From NCBI GenBank assembly GCA_036898135.1, contig CM072513.1:89411066-89475065 (forward strand): 64,000 nt of DNA. Reading direction: 5' to 3'. Origin of the DNA: Oncomelania hupensis. Taxonomy: Eukaryota; Mollusca; Gastropoda; Littorinimorpha; Pomatiopsidae. Below are positions 42,602-53,872 of this stretch, piece by piece; the stretch's first letter is position 1; every line of letters starts with the position of its first letter. The notes beneath the pieces are model-generated. The model was not told the DNA's origin, ran no database searches, and worked only from the letters and a program-made list of their open reading frames with translations. The position numbers were made by a program, and so were the translations under genes.

Positions 42602-44620
42602 TGTCATGGCTAAACTGTGGGAGAGGCGGAAGGGGTACCATTTCTTACAGTCGGACAGTGCAATGGTCAAGCCAAGCTGCGAAGTACAGAAAGGGCAGCG
42701 TTGTTTTGAACTAAACGGTACAATAACAAGATATTATTGTAGAGTCTAGGTCAAAGAATTGGCTAATAGATTATACAACTTAGCACGTGCTGAGGCCAAG
42801 GGCATGTTTGTGCCGAGTCTACCAACCAATCATTGGGCTCAAATTGGTTGCACAAATGCAGTACAGTGCTAGAACTAGGCATTCGTTGTTGAACTTGGGC
42901 GGCAAGCGGATCGTTAGAGGAGAGCAAGGAACAGAAGCCAAGAGGAGACATTAGAACTGGTAACCGGATTGTGGTCAAAGTGAAGACACCCGGGAGGTTA
43001 ATGAGTTATCGATAGCTAGGTAGCTGTCACTCATTTATGGAGCGTCATCGGGCGTGATCCATGTGATGTCGTCAAAGAGAAATCTCTTATCATAAGTCGG
43101 TAAGTGAGATTCGACCTCTGGAACCTTGTCTCTAGCGATCGTCAAAGAGAGAAAGGGGGAAAGAAATTATTTAGGGAGGGCTAGTAGCAAAAATGTGTGA
43201 ATGAGAATGTAACGTGGAAGTGTATGTTCTTAAACGTTTATAAAAATATGTTAATTGTTAAAATGTTATATTTAGAAATGTTTTCATGTTAAAACGTATA
43301 TTTTGTTGTAAATAATAAAATGATGAACGGAGGCAGTCAGCCAGAGTCAACAGAGAGAGGTGAAGAGAAAATTGTATATACCTGATAAAAACGGAACGAA
43401 TGTATGTTGAATATGTGAAATTTTTATAATGGTTGTATGCTGGATAAATCATATGAATATAACGGAATGGAAAATAAATTTGTGAATATATGTATTAGAG
43501 AAGTTATGACCATGACATTCTTCTTCAGGAGGAGGCGAGCAGACCAGGGTTAATTAGAGAAATAAATAGAGAAGTAAAATTATGCCAAAATAGTAGCCTG
43601 TACCTTTATTGATTTCAGGTTGGACTTCTTCTTCTTATTGTTATTATTATCATCATTGTTGGACGCGTCGTCAACGGGGCTTGTTGGTGATACCTGACTA
43701 GTAGTAGTCGTCTCTACGGCGGTTGGCTGTAGTGGTCATTCCTCGGGTCATCCGTGGAAGTGGGGGTTACGAGGTGAGGGTGCAGTGCCTGCCAGAGAAG
43801 TCATCTGGGGTCGGCGGAGAGAAGCAGAGAAGGAAGAGAGGGGAGAAATCAACGGAATTGAGGGGCCGTCTGGAAAGTGGATCATCAGTATTAGAAAGAG
43901 CAGAGACGTTCATCGGTAGTTATAGAAAGAAAGAATGGCACCACATTAGTTTTAGAAAGAAATTCGCAGTTTTGGACACAGGGACAAATAAAGACTTATC
44001 ATCCAGTGACTTTAGTTAAGATTGTGCGAAAATTCTACAGGGACAACGCCTACATCCATATTGGATTGTTGAACTGTGTGTGTGTGAACTTTGAACTGTG
44101 TGGGTGTGAACTTTAATTAGGGAAACAAAAGGGAAGTGCACAGCTGGACCTTATCATCAACGGCCGTGCACCTAGTGTGGATACGTATATATGTAACTGA
44201 ACTGGGGCATCAGGGGGGATTTTGTATTGTTATTTAATTATCATGGTGTATATAATATTTTGTGTGTGTGCGTGTTTAAATTAGAAACGACCAGGTGAGA
44301 GAGTGATTTTATTTTGATTCATGATTATGCCAATGTGTTGATTGTGTATGGTTTTGAACTATTTTATGCTTTAATTTTGTTTTTCCTTTTTTCTTTGGTT
44401 TCATTCTTTTGTTTCTTAATTGGGTTTTTTGATTACATGTTTTATTAAATAAATGTTATATTGTATTTTTACACTTTATTCCGCTAGTTGTGTTCTTAGT
44501 TTAGTTTAGTGGGAGAAAGGACGCTCGCACACGCATCACCCACCCCATCTACCCTATCACTCCTTGCATGAAGGACAAGTCACCTACTTTAAACACCAGA
44601 GGGAGGAAGTAGGCCTGACA
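42602..44620 (+). repeat. 5' LTR of the nested element
   Basis: 2019 bp. AATAAA-type signals occur (TTAAATAAATG near 44446). TGGTGGACCTGCGGGG at 44625, four bases after the LTR, is a candidate primer site for a tRNA ending CAGGTCCACCA. Confidence 0.9.
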
Positions 44621-45075
44621 AAAGTGGTGGACCTGCGGGGTACACAGGGGTACGTAAAAGAATCCGGGGGACAAACAAAAACACCGGGTACATACAGGGA
44701 AACATCAGCGTGTGGCGTGAGCGTTCAGGGGAAAGAGGGTAGTAGTTTAGGGACATAGAACGTAGTATTTTCTTTGTGTATGTGTTAGGTATAGATTTTA
44801 TATGTTGTTATTATGTTTGTAGCGGGGGCGTGTCTGTGAAGGGGTTTGTAGTGCGGGAGGGGTGTGTCAATCCTTTGTGGGGGGTCTCATTGTGGGATCG
44901 CAGGGGACAGGGTGCAGTGGTCGAATCTCGGTTCACGGCTAGTCGCGATAGCCAACCATTCGCATCGACAGCTCTAAACGTACAAAACAGCTCCAGGGGA
45001 TAAGAGGGAGGAACAAGTCCAAGCACGAAGGAGAATACTTGAGTAAATTGAAAGTGCGAGGAGTAGAGAGCCAAG

Positions 45076-48000
45076 ATGGCTCAACCGCACAATTTGCGAT
45101 CAGGTATGGGGAAGACAACCACTGGTCCTACAAGCGTGACAGCGTCGTCACCAGTTGCGACAAGTGTGCTCAGTCCGAGTACAGGCGCAGTAGGAGGAGG
45201 GTCAGTCACTGGCATAGGAGGTAGTAGGGTGACCGTAACACCGTCAGGAATAACGTCGAGGGCTTTAACAGCACCAACACCAACTAGAGGAGCAGGGAGG
45301 GGTGTGAGTAAGAAGGATTCAAAAGTTGTTCCAGGAAATCCAGATCCAATAACAGCCAAGTGGCAAAGATTAGCATTAGACTATGGATTAACGGGATCCG
45401 CAGCAGCAATATTCGTAGCACAGGGTGTGCAGACAGATGAAGATAAAGAAGCGAGAGAATTAGAGAGGCAGGACCGAATTAGGAAAGAAGAACTGGAACT
45501 GAAAGAACGAGTTCGAAAAGAAGAAGCAGATAGGAAGGAAAGGGAATTAGAAAGAAAAGAAAGGGAGCGTAGGGAGGAGGCAGAGCGGAAAGAAAAAGAG
45601 GCAGAGCGGAAAGAAAAGGAGGTAGAAAGACAAGAAAGAATTCGCAAAGAGGAGGAGGAAAGGAAAGAGAGAATTAGAAAAGATGACTTAGAGCTTCAAA
45701 AACTAAAACTGCAAGTAGACGCAGAGAGGGAACGTAGGGCACAGGAAAAGGAAGAACGGACTCGGAAGGAAGAACAAGAAGCCAAGGATAGGGAGGCTAA
45801 AGAAGAAAGGAACAGAGAAAAAGAAGAAGCCAGGGAAACTAGGGCTAGAGAAGAGAGAGATTTGAGAAGAGAAGAAGTTAGAATACTGAAAGAAAATAGT
45901 TCTTCTAACATTAGAATGGCACCTTTTGAAGGCAAAGAAAACATAGATACCTATCTTACACACTTCGAACGGGTAGCTACTCTGAATGAGTGGAGAAATG
46001 AATCATGGAGCAAGAAATTGGCACCATTACTGTTAGGTCCAGCTAGAGACGTGTACGTTCAAATGACACCTGAGGAAACCCAAGACTATCAAACACTGAA
46101 ACAGGCTTTACTGGATAGGTTCCGACGAAATGAGGAATATTACAGGAAGCAGTTCAGGACGGTAAAGAAAGAGGGCCCAGAATCATTTACAGAGTATCTC
46201 AAGAAACTCAGACACTTGTTGAGTAGGTGGTTTTGTATGGCCAAGGTCAATCCAGAAGATCCAAATGCAGTGATAGACTTATTCTTGAAAGAACAATTAG
46301 TGGAAAATCTAAACCCCGACTTAGAACTCTTTGTCCGAGACCATGCTCCGAAAACGGCAAACGAGGTGGCAGAATTAGCCGAGAAGCATTCCGTGGCGAA
46401 ATGGGAGACAAAAAGGTCAAGGTTCAGGTCACATAGGCAAGAAGAAAGAGGTGAATCAAACGAACGACCGGAGGAAAGAAACAGGAGTGCAAACAGACGT
46501 GAACAAAACGAAAGACCGGCAGAAAAGATTTGTTTTCATTGTGGCCAAAAGGGGCACGTCAAACGTGACTGTCAAAAACTGAAAAGGGCTAGTTTCGCTC
46601 GAGTGCAGTCGGGTCAAGTACACGTAACCTCACCAGGGGTCGAGGCCGACCGGGCGAGCATCAATGAAAAAGAAAGGGTAGAAGTGAATGGGGAAATAGT
46701 CACAGCGTTACGCGATACGGGGGCAGATGACGTTTTCGTAGCGGAACGGCTAGTAAATTCCGATGACATCATGCCGGAACGGATTAGCGTGTCGTTAGCA
46801 GACGGAACCGTGAGAAAAGCCAGACAAGCGATTGTCGACTTGCAATCGTCATACGTATCGGGAAAGATCAAGGTCATCGTATTCGAGAAGCCGGCGCAAG
46901 ACGTACTGATCGGAAACACAGTACAGTTCGCGAACGGAGACATTAAAACCATTCCCATCTTTCCAACAAGAAAAGCAGAGGCCGTGCGAACATGCGCGCA
47001 AGCCAAGAGGGAAAGCGCAGCAAAGATACATGCACCTGTCGAACCAATTCCAGGTCTAGCGATCAGTCCTTCTGAGCTAATTGCCATGCAGAAGGTGGAC
47101 AAAACTTTAGCACACGCGCTATCTAGTGTGGGAAATCCCGTAACCAACGGGCGAGGAAACGGCAAGGTACGGTACGAAGTACGTCAAGGTATATTGTATC
47201 GCGTTTATCAAGGTCACCGTAGGGAGTCCAAACAGATCTGTGTGCCGGAACCATTGAGGCAAGGTGTTATGCGCCTGGCGCACGATTCACCTATGGCAGG
47301 ACACAAAAATGCCAAGAAGACACTTGATCGCGCATGGTCAAAATTTTACTGGCCAGGAACAGAGTCAGACGTGCGTCGCTATGTTCAGTCGTGCGACCAG
47401 TGCAAGAAGGCCAAATCTAAGGATCAAATTCCACAAACGCCTACGGTAGATGCGCGACCTGTGAATGAAACATTCCAGAGGGTTGCCGCTGAGCTGGAAG
47501 CGTTGATAAAAACAGCGTCGGCATGCGTCGCAGCTCTGAAGGGCAAAATTGCAGAAGCTTGCGGATTAGCGAACCAGCAGACAGGGAAGGAAGGCACGAG
47601 ACACGAGGCGCGAACCATAAACGCCGCGACGGTAACTGTGGTGCGAGAACGGGAAGGAAACACACCCGAAATCTCTGCTGACGAGCAAAACTCAGCAAGG
47701 AATTTTTCAAGCAGTTCGACCGACTCGCCAACAAAGCAAAAAGAAGGGCAGTGTTGGTCAGCGTCACGCTTACGGCTGAAAGAGACGAAATTGTCTGCGA
47801 GGCCAGCCGAGGGCACGTTAGGTCACCGACAACGTAAATATCAGGGCCACACAGTCGGTAACGGTCGGATGACAGAAAGGCCAGACGAGGTTATAAAGAT
47901 CGGGGCCAGTACAAAGCCACGGACGGTGACGCAAGCGAGGTCAGTTCGGGGCATGGTCAAGGAGCACGAGCGTTTTGTACCACCATTAGCAGAAAGAGGG

Positions 48001-48129
48001 TTGCCTCTGATAGACTTATCGGAAGGGGGGCGGTTGAAACGAAATTTAGTTGCGACTTACAACTGCAGAACAGAAATCATCCCAGGGAAGTTGAATGTGG
48101 ACGCTGATTTTCTCAGCAGGAATCCATAG
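45076..48129 (+). CDS. gag: Gag-protease polyprotein with rearranged pol remainder, 1017 residues
   Basis: One uninterrupted frame. The start is in the context AAGATGGCT. In order: a Ser/Thr/Gly-rich N-terminus (1-90); a very long K/E/R coiled coil (about 125-275); a SCAN-like capsid (IDTYLTHFERVA, LKQALLDRFRRNEEYYRKQFR, about 285-400); a CCHC knuckle CFHCGQKGHVKRDC (about 485); an aspartic protease with LRDTGADDVFV (about 545) and QDVLIGN; the TCAQAK motif shared with the other elements; and an integrase H2C2 zinc domain (HDSPMAGH, FYWPG, CDQCKKAK). After FQRVA, where the integrase core should start, come about 180 residues without recognisable domain. The end is YNCRTEIIPGKLNVDADFLSRNP, the tail of RNase H. 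It could make particles and process them, but cannot copy itself. Confidence 0.85.
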   Translation: MAQPHNLRSGMGKTTTGPTSVTASSPVATSVLSPSTGAVGGGSVTGIGGSRVTVTPSGITSRALTAPTPTRGAGRGVSKKDSKVVPGNPDPITAKWQRLALDYGLTGSAAAIFVAQGVQTDEDKEARELERQDRIRKEELELKERVRKEEADRKERELERKERERREEAERKEKEAERKEKEVERQERIRKEEEERKERIRKDDLELQKLKLQVDAERERRAQEKEERTRKEEQEAKDREAKEERNREKEEARETRAREERDLRREEVRILKENSSSNIRMAPFEGKENIDTYLTHFERVATLNEWRNESWSKKLAPLLLGPARDVYVQMTPEETQDYQTLKQALLDRFRRNEEYYRKQFRTVKKEGPESFTEYLKKLRHLLSRWFCMAKVNPEDPNAVIDLFLKEQLVENLNPDLELFVRDHAPKTANEVAELAEKHSVAKWETKRSRFRSHRQEERGESNERPEERNRSANRREQNERPAEKICFHCGQKGHVKRDCQKLKRASFARVQSGQVHVTSPGVEADRASINEKERVEVNGEIVTALRDTGADDVFVAERLVNSDDIMPERISVSLADGTVRKARQAIVDLQSSYVSGKIKVIVFEKPAQDVLIGNTVQFANGDIKTIPIFPTRKAEAVRTCAQAKRESAAKIHAPVEPIPGLAISPSELIAMQKVDKTLAHALSSVGNPVTNGRGNGKVRYEVRQGILYRVYQGHRRESKQICVPEPLRQGVMRLAHDSPMAGHKNAKKTLDRAWSKFYWPGTESDVRRYVQSCDQCKKAKSKDQIPQTPTVDARPVNETFQRVAAELEALIKTASACVAALKGKIAEACGLANQQTGKEGTRHEARTINAATVTVVREREGNTPEISADEQNSARNFSSSSTDSPTKQKEGQCWSASRLRLKETKLSARPAEGTLGHRQRKYQGHTVGNGRMTERPDEVIKIGASTKPRTVTQARSVRGMVKEHERFVPPLAERGLPLIDLSEGGRLKRNLVATYNCRTEIIPGKLNVDADFLSRNP

Positions 48130-48204
48130 AATGCCAGAGTCCACAGTTTCGCATGATTATAGGTGTAAATTGGAAAAAAAAAAAAACTATGTTTTTTTTT
48201 TACC

Positions 48205-48218
48205 TATGGGGGAAGGTT
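48205..48218 (+). promoter_or_regulatory. polypurine tract of the nested element
   Basis: GGGGGAAGG directly before the 3' LTR at 48219, the usual place for the plus-strand primer. Confidence 0.6.
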
Positions 48219-50237
48219 TGTCATGGCTAAACTGTGGGAGAGGCGGAAGGGGTACCATTTCTTACAGTCGGACAGTGCAATGGTCAAGCCAAGCTGCGAA
48301 GTACAGAAAGGGCAGCGTTGTTTTGAACTAAACGGTACAATAACAAGATATTATTGTAGAGTCTAGGTCAAAGAATTGGCTAATAGATTATACAACTTAG
48401 CACGTGCTGAGGCCAAGGGCATGTTTGTGCCGAGTCTACCAACCAATCATTGGGCTCAAATTGGTTGCACAAATGCAGTACAGTGCTAGAACTAGGCATT
48501 CGTTGTTGAACTTGGGCGGCAAGCGGATCGTTAGAGGAGAGCAAGGAACAGAAGCCAAGAGGAGACATTAGAACTGGTAACCGGATTGTGGTCAAAGTGA
48601 AGACACCCGGGAGGTTAATGAGTTATCGATAGCTAGGTAGCTGTCACTCATTTATGGAGCGTCATCGGGCGTGATCCATGTGATGTCGTCAAAGAGAAAT
48701 CTCTTATCATAAGTCGGTAAGTGAGATTCGACCTCTGGAACCTTGTCTCTAGCGATCGTCAAAGAGAGAAAGGGGGAAAGAAATTATTTAGGGAGGGCTA
48801 GTAGCAAAAATGTGTGAATGAGAATGTAACGTGGAAGTGTATGTTCTTAAACGTTTATAAAAATATGTTAATTGTTAGGATGTTATATTTAGAAATGTTT
48901 TCATGTTAAAACGTATATTTTGTTGTAAATAATAAAATGATGAACGGAGGCAGTCAGCCAGAGTCAACAGAGAGAGGTGAAGAGAAAATTGTATATACCT
49001 GATAAAAACGGAACGAATGTATGTTGAATATGTGAAATTTTTATAATGGTTGTATGCTGGATAAATCATATGAATATAACGGAATGGAAAATAAATTTGT
49101 GAATATATGTATTAGAGAAGTTATGACCATGACATTCTTCTTCAGGAGGAGGCGAGCAGACCAGGGTTAATTAGAGAAATAAATAGAGAAGTAAAATTAT
49201 GCCAAAATAGTAGCCTGTACCTTTATTGATTTCAGGTTGGACTTCTTCTTCTTATTGTTATTATTATCATCATTGTTGGACGCGTCGTCAACGGGGCTTG
49301 TTGGTGATACCTGACTAGTAGTAGTCGTCTCTACGGCGGTTGGCTGTAGTGGTCATTCCTCGGGTCATCCGTGGAAGTGGGGGTTACGAGGTGAGGGTGC
49401 AGTGCCTGCCAGAGAAGTCATCTGGGGTCGGCGGAGAGAAGCAGAGAAGGAAGAGAGGGGAGAAATCAACGGAATTGAGGGGCCGTCTGGAAAGTGGATC
49501 ATCAGTATTAGAAAGAGCAGAGACGTTCATCGGTAGTTATAGAAAGAAAGAATGGCACCACATTAGTTTTAGAAAGAAATTCGCAGTTTTGGACACAGGG
49601 ACAAATAAAGACTTATCATCCAGTGACTTTAGTTAAGATTGTGCGAAAATTCTACAGGGACAACGCCTACATCCATATTGGATTGTTGAACTGTGTGTGT
49701 GTGAACTTTGAACTGTGTGGGTGTGAACTTTAATTAGGGAAACAAAAGGGAAGTGCACAGCTGGACCTTATCATCAACGGCCGTGCACCTAGTGTGGATA
49801 CGTATATATGTAACTGAACTGGGGCATCAGGGGGGATTTTGTATTGTTATTTAATTATCATGGTGTATATAATATTTTGTGTGTGTGCGTGTTTAAATTA
49901 GAAACGACCAGGTGAGAGAGTGATTTTATTTTGATTCATGATTATGCCAATGTGTTGATTGTGTATGGTTTTGAACTATTTTATGCTTTAATTTTGTTTT
50001 TCCTTTTTTCTTTGGTTTCATTCTTTTGTTTCTTAATTGGGTTTTTTGATTACATGTTTTATTAAATAAATGTTATATTGTATTTTTACACTTTATTCCG
50101 CTAGTTGTGTTCTTAGTTTAGTTTAGTGGGAGAAAGGACGCTCGCACACGCATCACCCACCCCATCTACCCTATCACTCCTTGCATGAAGGACAAGTCAC
50201 CTACTTTAAACACCAGAGGGAGGAAGTAGGCCTGACA
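48219..50237 (+). repeat. 3' LTR of the nested element
   Basis: 2019 bp, practically identical to 42602-44620. Confidence 0.93.
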
Positions 50238-50552
50238 GCCACGTCGGAGAAGGAATGCCTTGGACTAGTCTGGGCCATACAGAAGTTTCAACTCTACCTG
50301 TATGGGACCCACTTCACAGTTCAGGTGGACCACCAACCACTATCGTTCCTGGCAGCCTCCAAGTCTTTGAACTCTCGCCTGATGAGATGGGCACTCACCC
50401 TTCAGGCATACTCATTCCAGATCGAGTACATCCCCGGCAAAGAGAACCACGGAGCCGACTACCTCAGTCGCCATCTCGTGGAGGACACAGCAGCTGTCGC
50501 CCACCCAACACAACTAAGGGCCACAGCACCAGAATTCGTCCCCGTCCAGTAA
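50238..50552 (+). pseudogene. pol: RNase H end of the interrupted 37481-52242 element
   Basis: Continues the frame broken at 42601 (TSEKECLGLVWAI, VQVDHQPLS, IPGKENHGADYLSRH) and ends EFVPVQ with TAA, nearly identical to the sister's end at 17875. The polypurine tract CAGTTGAGGGAGCC lies at 50706-50719. Confidence 0.92.
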
Positions 50553-50719
50553 TACCCTGTCACTAGTGTCCATAGCTACCTGGCACAGCATTGCAGCTCA
50601 GGTAGAGCAACTTAATTAGTTTGTAAATAGAACCCTAGGATAGTGCAGTGTTAAACTAGGCTCTGTAGTAGAAAAAGGTCGAATACAGGAGTCATCGCCT
50701 TTTTTCAGTTGAGGGAGCC

Positions 50720-52242
50720 TGTCATAAATTGGCTAGTTTTAACTCTGCCCAGTGACTATTTAGCCATGTGTAGTCTTTGTAACAGTAGAGAAGTTAGACT
50801 ATTACACAGCAGCAATTAAATTACACAGTAGACCACAGACAGCGAGCGAGCCACCCACATCGCAGTGACTCAGCACTTGAGTTTTGAATCGGACCGTTTA
50901 AACCAATCAGAGGCAGCTAAGCGGGTAGAGCAGTTTGAATGTGTCAGAGCCTAACACAGTTTGAGTCAGTCGTGTGTGAGACGAGGAAGAAGTAACATCT
51001 CCTTAGCTAGCAGAGAACTATCTTCACTCATAGACCAGGAAGCAGGACTTAGAATCTCAGAATTCTATTTAGTCAACACGGGCCTGAACTTGTCAAACAG
51101 GTAAATGAACACCCTTCTGTTTCATCGTGATATATTTATATTATTGTTGAAATTATGTTTGTGGAATTTGCTATGCATAAATGTGAATTGTTAATCCGAA
51201 TTTGCCGTACCACGTGGAAGAGCCGAGCACGAGGCGAAACACGACCGGTTGCGCCGCCATGTTGTATCCCGTACGGAACCACTGTTGTTTAACTTATATG
51301 TATGTTTGCAGACCAGTGGCTGTACCACTGAATGTTTATATTATTATTAATTCTGTATGTGTATAGTTAGACACGATTTATATTTATGTATGTATAGGAA
51401 TTTAGAGTTGAGATTCCAGTGGAACCCGGAAGTAGCAGAATGTTCGTCGCTTATGTATAGAGATGTGGAGCTATCACTGAGGGCTACTTTGGCTTTCAGT
51501 GAGACGCTCTGCACAAGCCGATTATTCAGGGTTGTGCAGAATTTCGTCTCTTATATTACAGACGAGCAGGCGAGCTATCCTGTGTGCCCCACTCCACAGA
51601 AACGACTAGTTGGTTGAAGAGACTCTACCGCACAAGTCGGAAGGAGCTACCTTGAAAAACCCCCTACAAGACCCCACAGCGTGGCAAGGGAACCCAACTA
51701 CACAACTACCCAGGTGGACCAGAAGCTACCTCACAGAAGGACTTCGCACGCTCCATCTAGCAGTTAAGTGAACACGCCAAGGTGCACTTAAACTGATCAT
51801 AACAGGACCACAGTAGTCCAACTCTTCAGAAACTGTAAAACGGACCACAGTAGTCCAAATCTACATGAAATATTATAGCAAGTGCCCGAGGAAGATATAA
51901 CAGCTGCCTAGACTATCAGCGATCGAACTATTAGCAGTGACTGAGACTTTTTAAGTTAGATTAGTACTTAGAGAATCGTGTATAGAGTAGAAGAAATAAA
52001 TGTGTGATTTTAACGGTTATCAAGTGGCTGGACTACATATGATTCATAGCCGTGTGAAAGCTAGTGTGACAGTAATCTTTTACCATTTTTCTATCTATTT
52101 CTGTACCCCAACCTTAACACAGAACGAGCTAAACAAATAAATTTATTAAAGTAATTCATAGGGTGACTTACTAGCAGTTCCCACCGAATAAACGTGAGGG
52201 TCCATAATTCCATTGTGCAGAGCCCATAAACCCCATGTGACA
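50720..52242 (+). repeat. 3' LTR of the 37481-52242 element
   Basis: 1523 bp, matching 37481-39008 apart from a 5-bp indel and a few substitutions. Confidence 0.92.
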
Positions 52243-52247
52243 ATAAT

Positions 52248-52966
52248 TATGAACACAGCGTTCGTTGCCTGGTTTGGTGAAGTTAGCAAAATGGCAAATG
52301 CTTTGACAGCTGATGTTATTTTTCCTCGTCAAGCATCCCGACAGACTCTCCGTGACAACCAACCTGCGGCCACTCCAGAAGAATATTTCAAGATTAGCAT
52401 TGCCATTCCTTTCTTGGAACAACTGTCAACCGAATTGGACTCGAGGTTCAAAAATGCTGGGCTAGCATTTGATGGTCTCTGTCTGGTGCCAAGCACTTTA
52501 ATAGACAATCAGGATGGTTTCATGCAGGTTCCAGAAGGGGTGAAGACACTGGCAATGTTGTGGGAGTCTAACCTACCACACAACGCTACCCTTGATGCAG
52601 AATACCAACGGTGGGTTTGCAAATGGCGAAGTGCTGCAGAGAATGCGACAGCTATCATCCCATCCACGGCATCAGAAGCACTGAAACATTGTGACAGGGA
52701 TTTTTTATCCCAACCTGTTCATCATGCTAAAATACCTTTGCACCCTGCCTGTCACTACTGTCGAGTGTGAGCGTTCAAACAGTCAGTTGCGCAACCTGGA
52801 AAACTACCTGCGCTCCACAATGGGGCAACAGAGGCTCAATGGACTTGCTTTACTGAAAGTGCACAGGGATGTTGATATTGACTTCAAAGAGGCAGTGAAC
52901 TGTTTTGCAGGAAGATACAATTCACAAATGGTACTAATGCCGAGGAACCTAGTGCAGCAAGACTGA
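52248..52966 (+). pseudogene. hAT transposase C-terminal part (P52rIPK/ZMYM-like)
   Basis: The frame reads VIFPRQASRQTLRDNQPAATPEEYFKISIAIPFL in short motifs (PRxxxRQ, TPEEYFK, IPFLEQL), then LCLVPSTL. After a run of six T at 52701-52706 the frame changes and continues with YLCTLPVTTVECERSNS, LRSTMGQQRLNGLALL and a C-terminus at 52966. These are the features of the hAT dimerisation domain as found in 52-kDa-repressor-like transposase relatives. One T too many breaks it. The N-terminal half and catalytic core are not in the window. Confidence 0.8.
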
Positions 52967-53872
52967 AAATGAAAGCAGGGCTGTGATGTTCATAAACTAC
53001 AAGGTTAAGCTTTATACCGTTACCGATCGACAAAAAGTAGTGAATAATAATAGTATACAAAACATCTCTGCTGATAAATAAATGTTTGTGTGTGTGTTGT
53101 TGTTTTTTTTAAGGGAGGGGCAGAGGATTATTTTTGTACCCTAGAGTTTTGTCAGTTTCAATTGTTAAAAAAGCTCAAAGTCCCAGACCATCACAAATGG
53201 CTTTTTCAAGGTTCAGATTGCACCAGATTGCACCATTTTGCATCCTTGAAAAAAAAAATTTCCGGGGGGGGGGCATGCCCCCGGACCCCCCTAGAAGGCT
53301 CGGCGCTTCGCGCCTTCGCTGAATCTGTAACCCCCCCTTCGACTTTTCCCAGGTCCGGCCCTGCTAGTGGTAAAACTGAATGCTCTCTACCAGCCAGTCA
53401 CTTTACAATAAAGATATCCCACACAGGGGACGCTGAGGCTATACTCTAATTTATCGAACCCCCGTTTACAAAAATAAAATAGAATACAAACGTCATTATA
53501 AATTATCAACAAAACACATACATATAACATGCCCACATTGCTAAATAATAGCATCATAGGAAGCCCTAGTGACCACGTGGCAGAAAACTTCCAATATTCC
53601 CAAGCTGATCCAACAGACCTCACACACAAATAAGGAGTCTTGTCCCGGAAGAGTTTTCAAGAAAAAAGGTAGGTGACTGGTCTAGCGAAGAAGAAGATAG
53701 TCAAGACAAGACTGGTCTAGCGAAGAAGAAGATAGTATAGCAGATGGATAGAACAGAGCATGAATGAGAAAGAACAAATGAGAAAGACAGCGACAGTGGG
53801 AATTTAAAGCACTAAATTTCCAGAAAGTGGGGATACTATTTATACTGAAACCCCCGGCACCCCAACGGGGGA

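Larger units (their letters stand above)
42602..50237 (+). mobile_element. nested non-autonomous gypsy-like element with intact Gag-protease frame
   Basis: 7636 bp flanked by GCCAC (42597-42601 and 50238-50242). The uninterrupted sister element has a single GCCAC at that place, which proves the insertion. The two LTRs are each 2019 bp, TGTCA to TGACA, with only about two substitutions seen (AAAATG against AGGATG, 43259/48876 region), so this is the youngest layer. The internal region is 3.6 kb with one long reading frame. RT and most of the integrase are missing. Confidence 0.93.
37481..52242 (+). mobile_element. Gmr1-like Ty3/gypsy element, second copy, RT-deleted and interrupted
   Basis: Flanked by ATAAT (37476-37480 and 52243-52247). 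Same family as 16170-24300 by LTR, leader and protein similarity. The LTRs begin TGTCATAAATTGG and end (C/T)GTGACA; by eye they differ by about four substitutions and a 5-bp indel. Excluding the nested element it is about 7.1 kb, about 1 kb shorter than its sister, mainly because the RT region is deleted. It also has two small frame-breaking deletions and is interrupted in RNase H by the element at 42602-50237. Confidence 0.92.
37079..53363 (+). mobile_element. hAT-type DNA transposon, split by an LTR element
   Basis: The ends CAGGGCCGGATCC (37079) and GGTCCGGCCCTG (ending 53363) are inverse. The flanks share CTAGTG (37073-37078 and 53364-53369); hAT elements normally duplicate 8 bp, so two bases may have been lost or changed. 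Without the LTR element the hAT is about 1.5 kb: 37079-37480 plus 52248-53363. It retains only the C-terminal part of a transposase, so it is an internally deleted copy. A G-rich palindrome around GCATGC (53264-53285) lies near the right end. Confidence 0.8.
36966..53872 (-). mobile_element. retroposon family A, copy 4, split by the whole nest
   Basis: The tail-side 113 bp (36966-37078) and the rest (53364-53872) join cleanly in register with copy 1 (10208-10780) once 37079-53363 and one copy of CTAGTG are removed. This is the outermost and oldest layer of the nest. Confidence 0.85.

Noticed and set aside
43723..44019. 98-codon frame present identically at 49340-49636
   Set aside because: It lies in both LTRs of the nested element, so identity is expected from LTR duplication; no domain. 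An LTR-encoded accessory protein is possible but unsupported.
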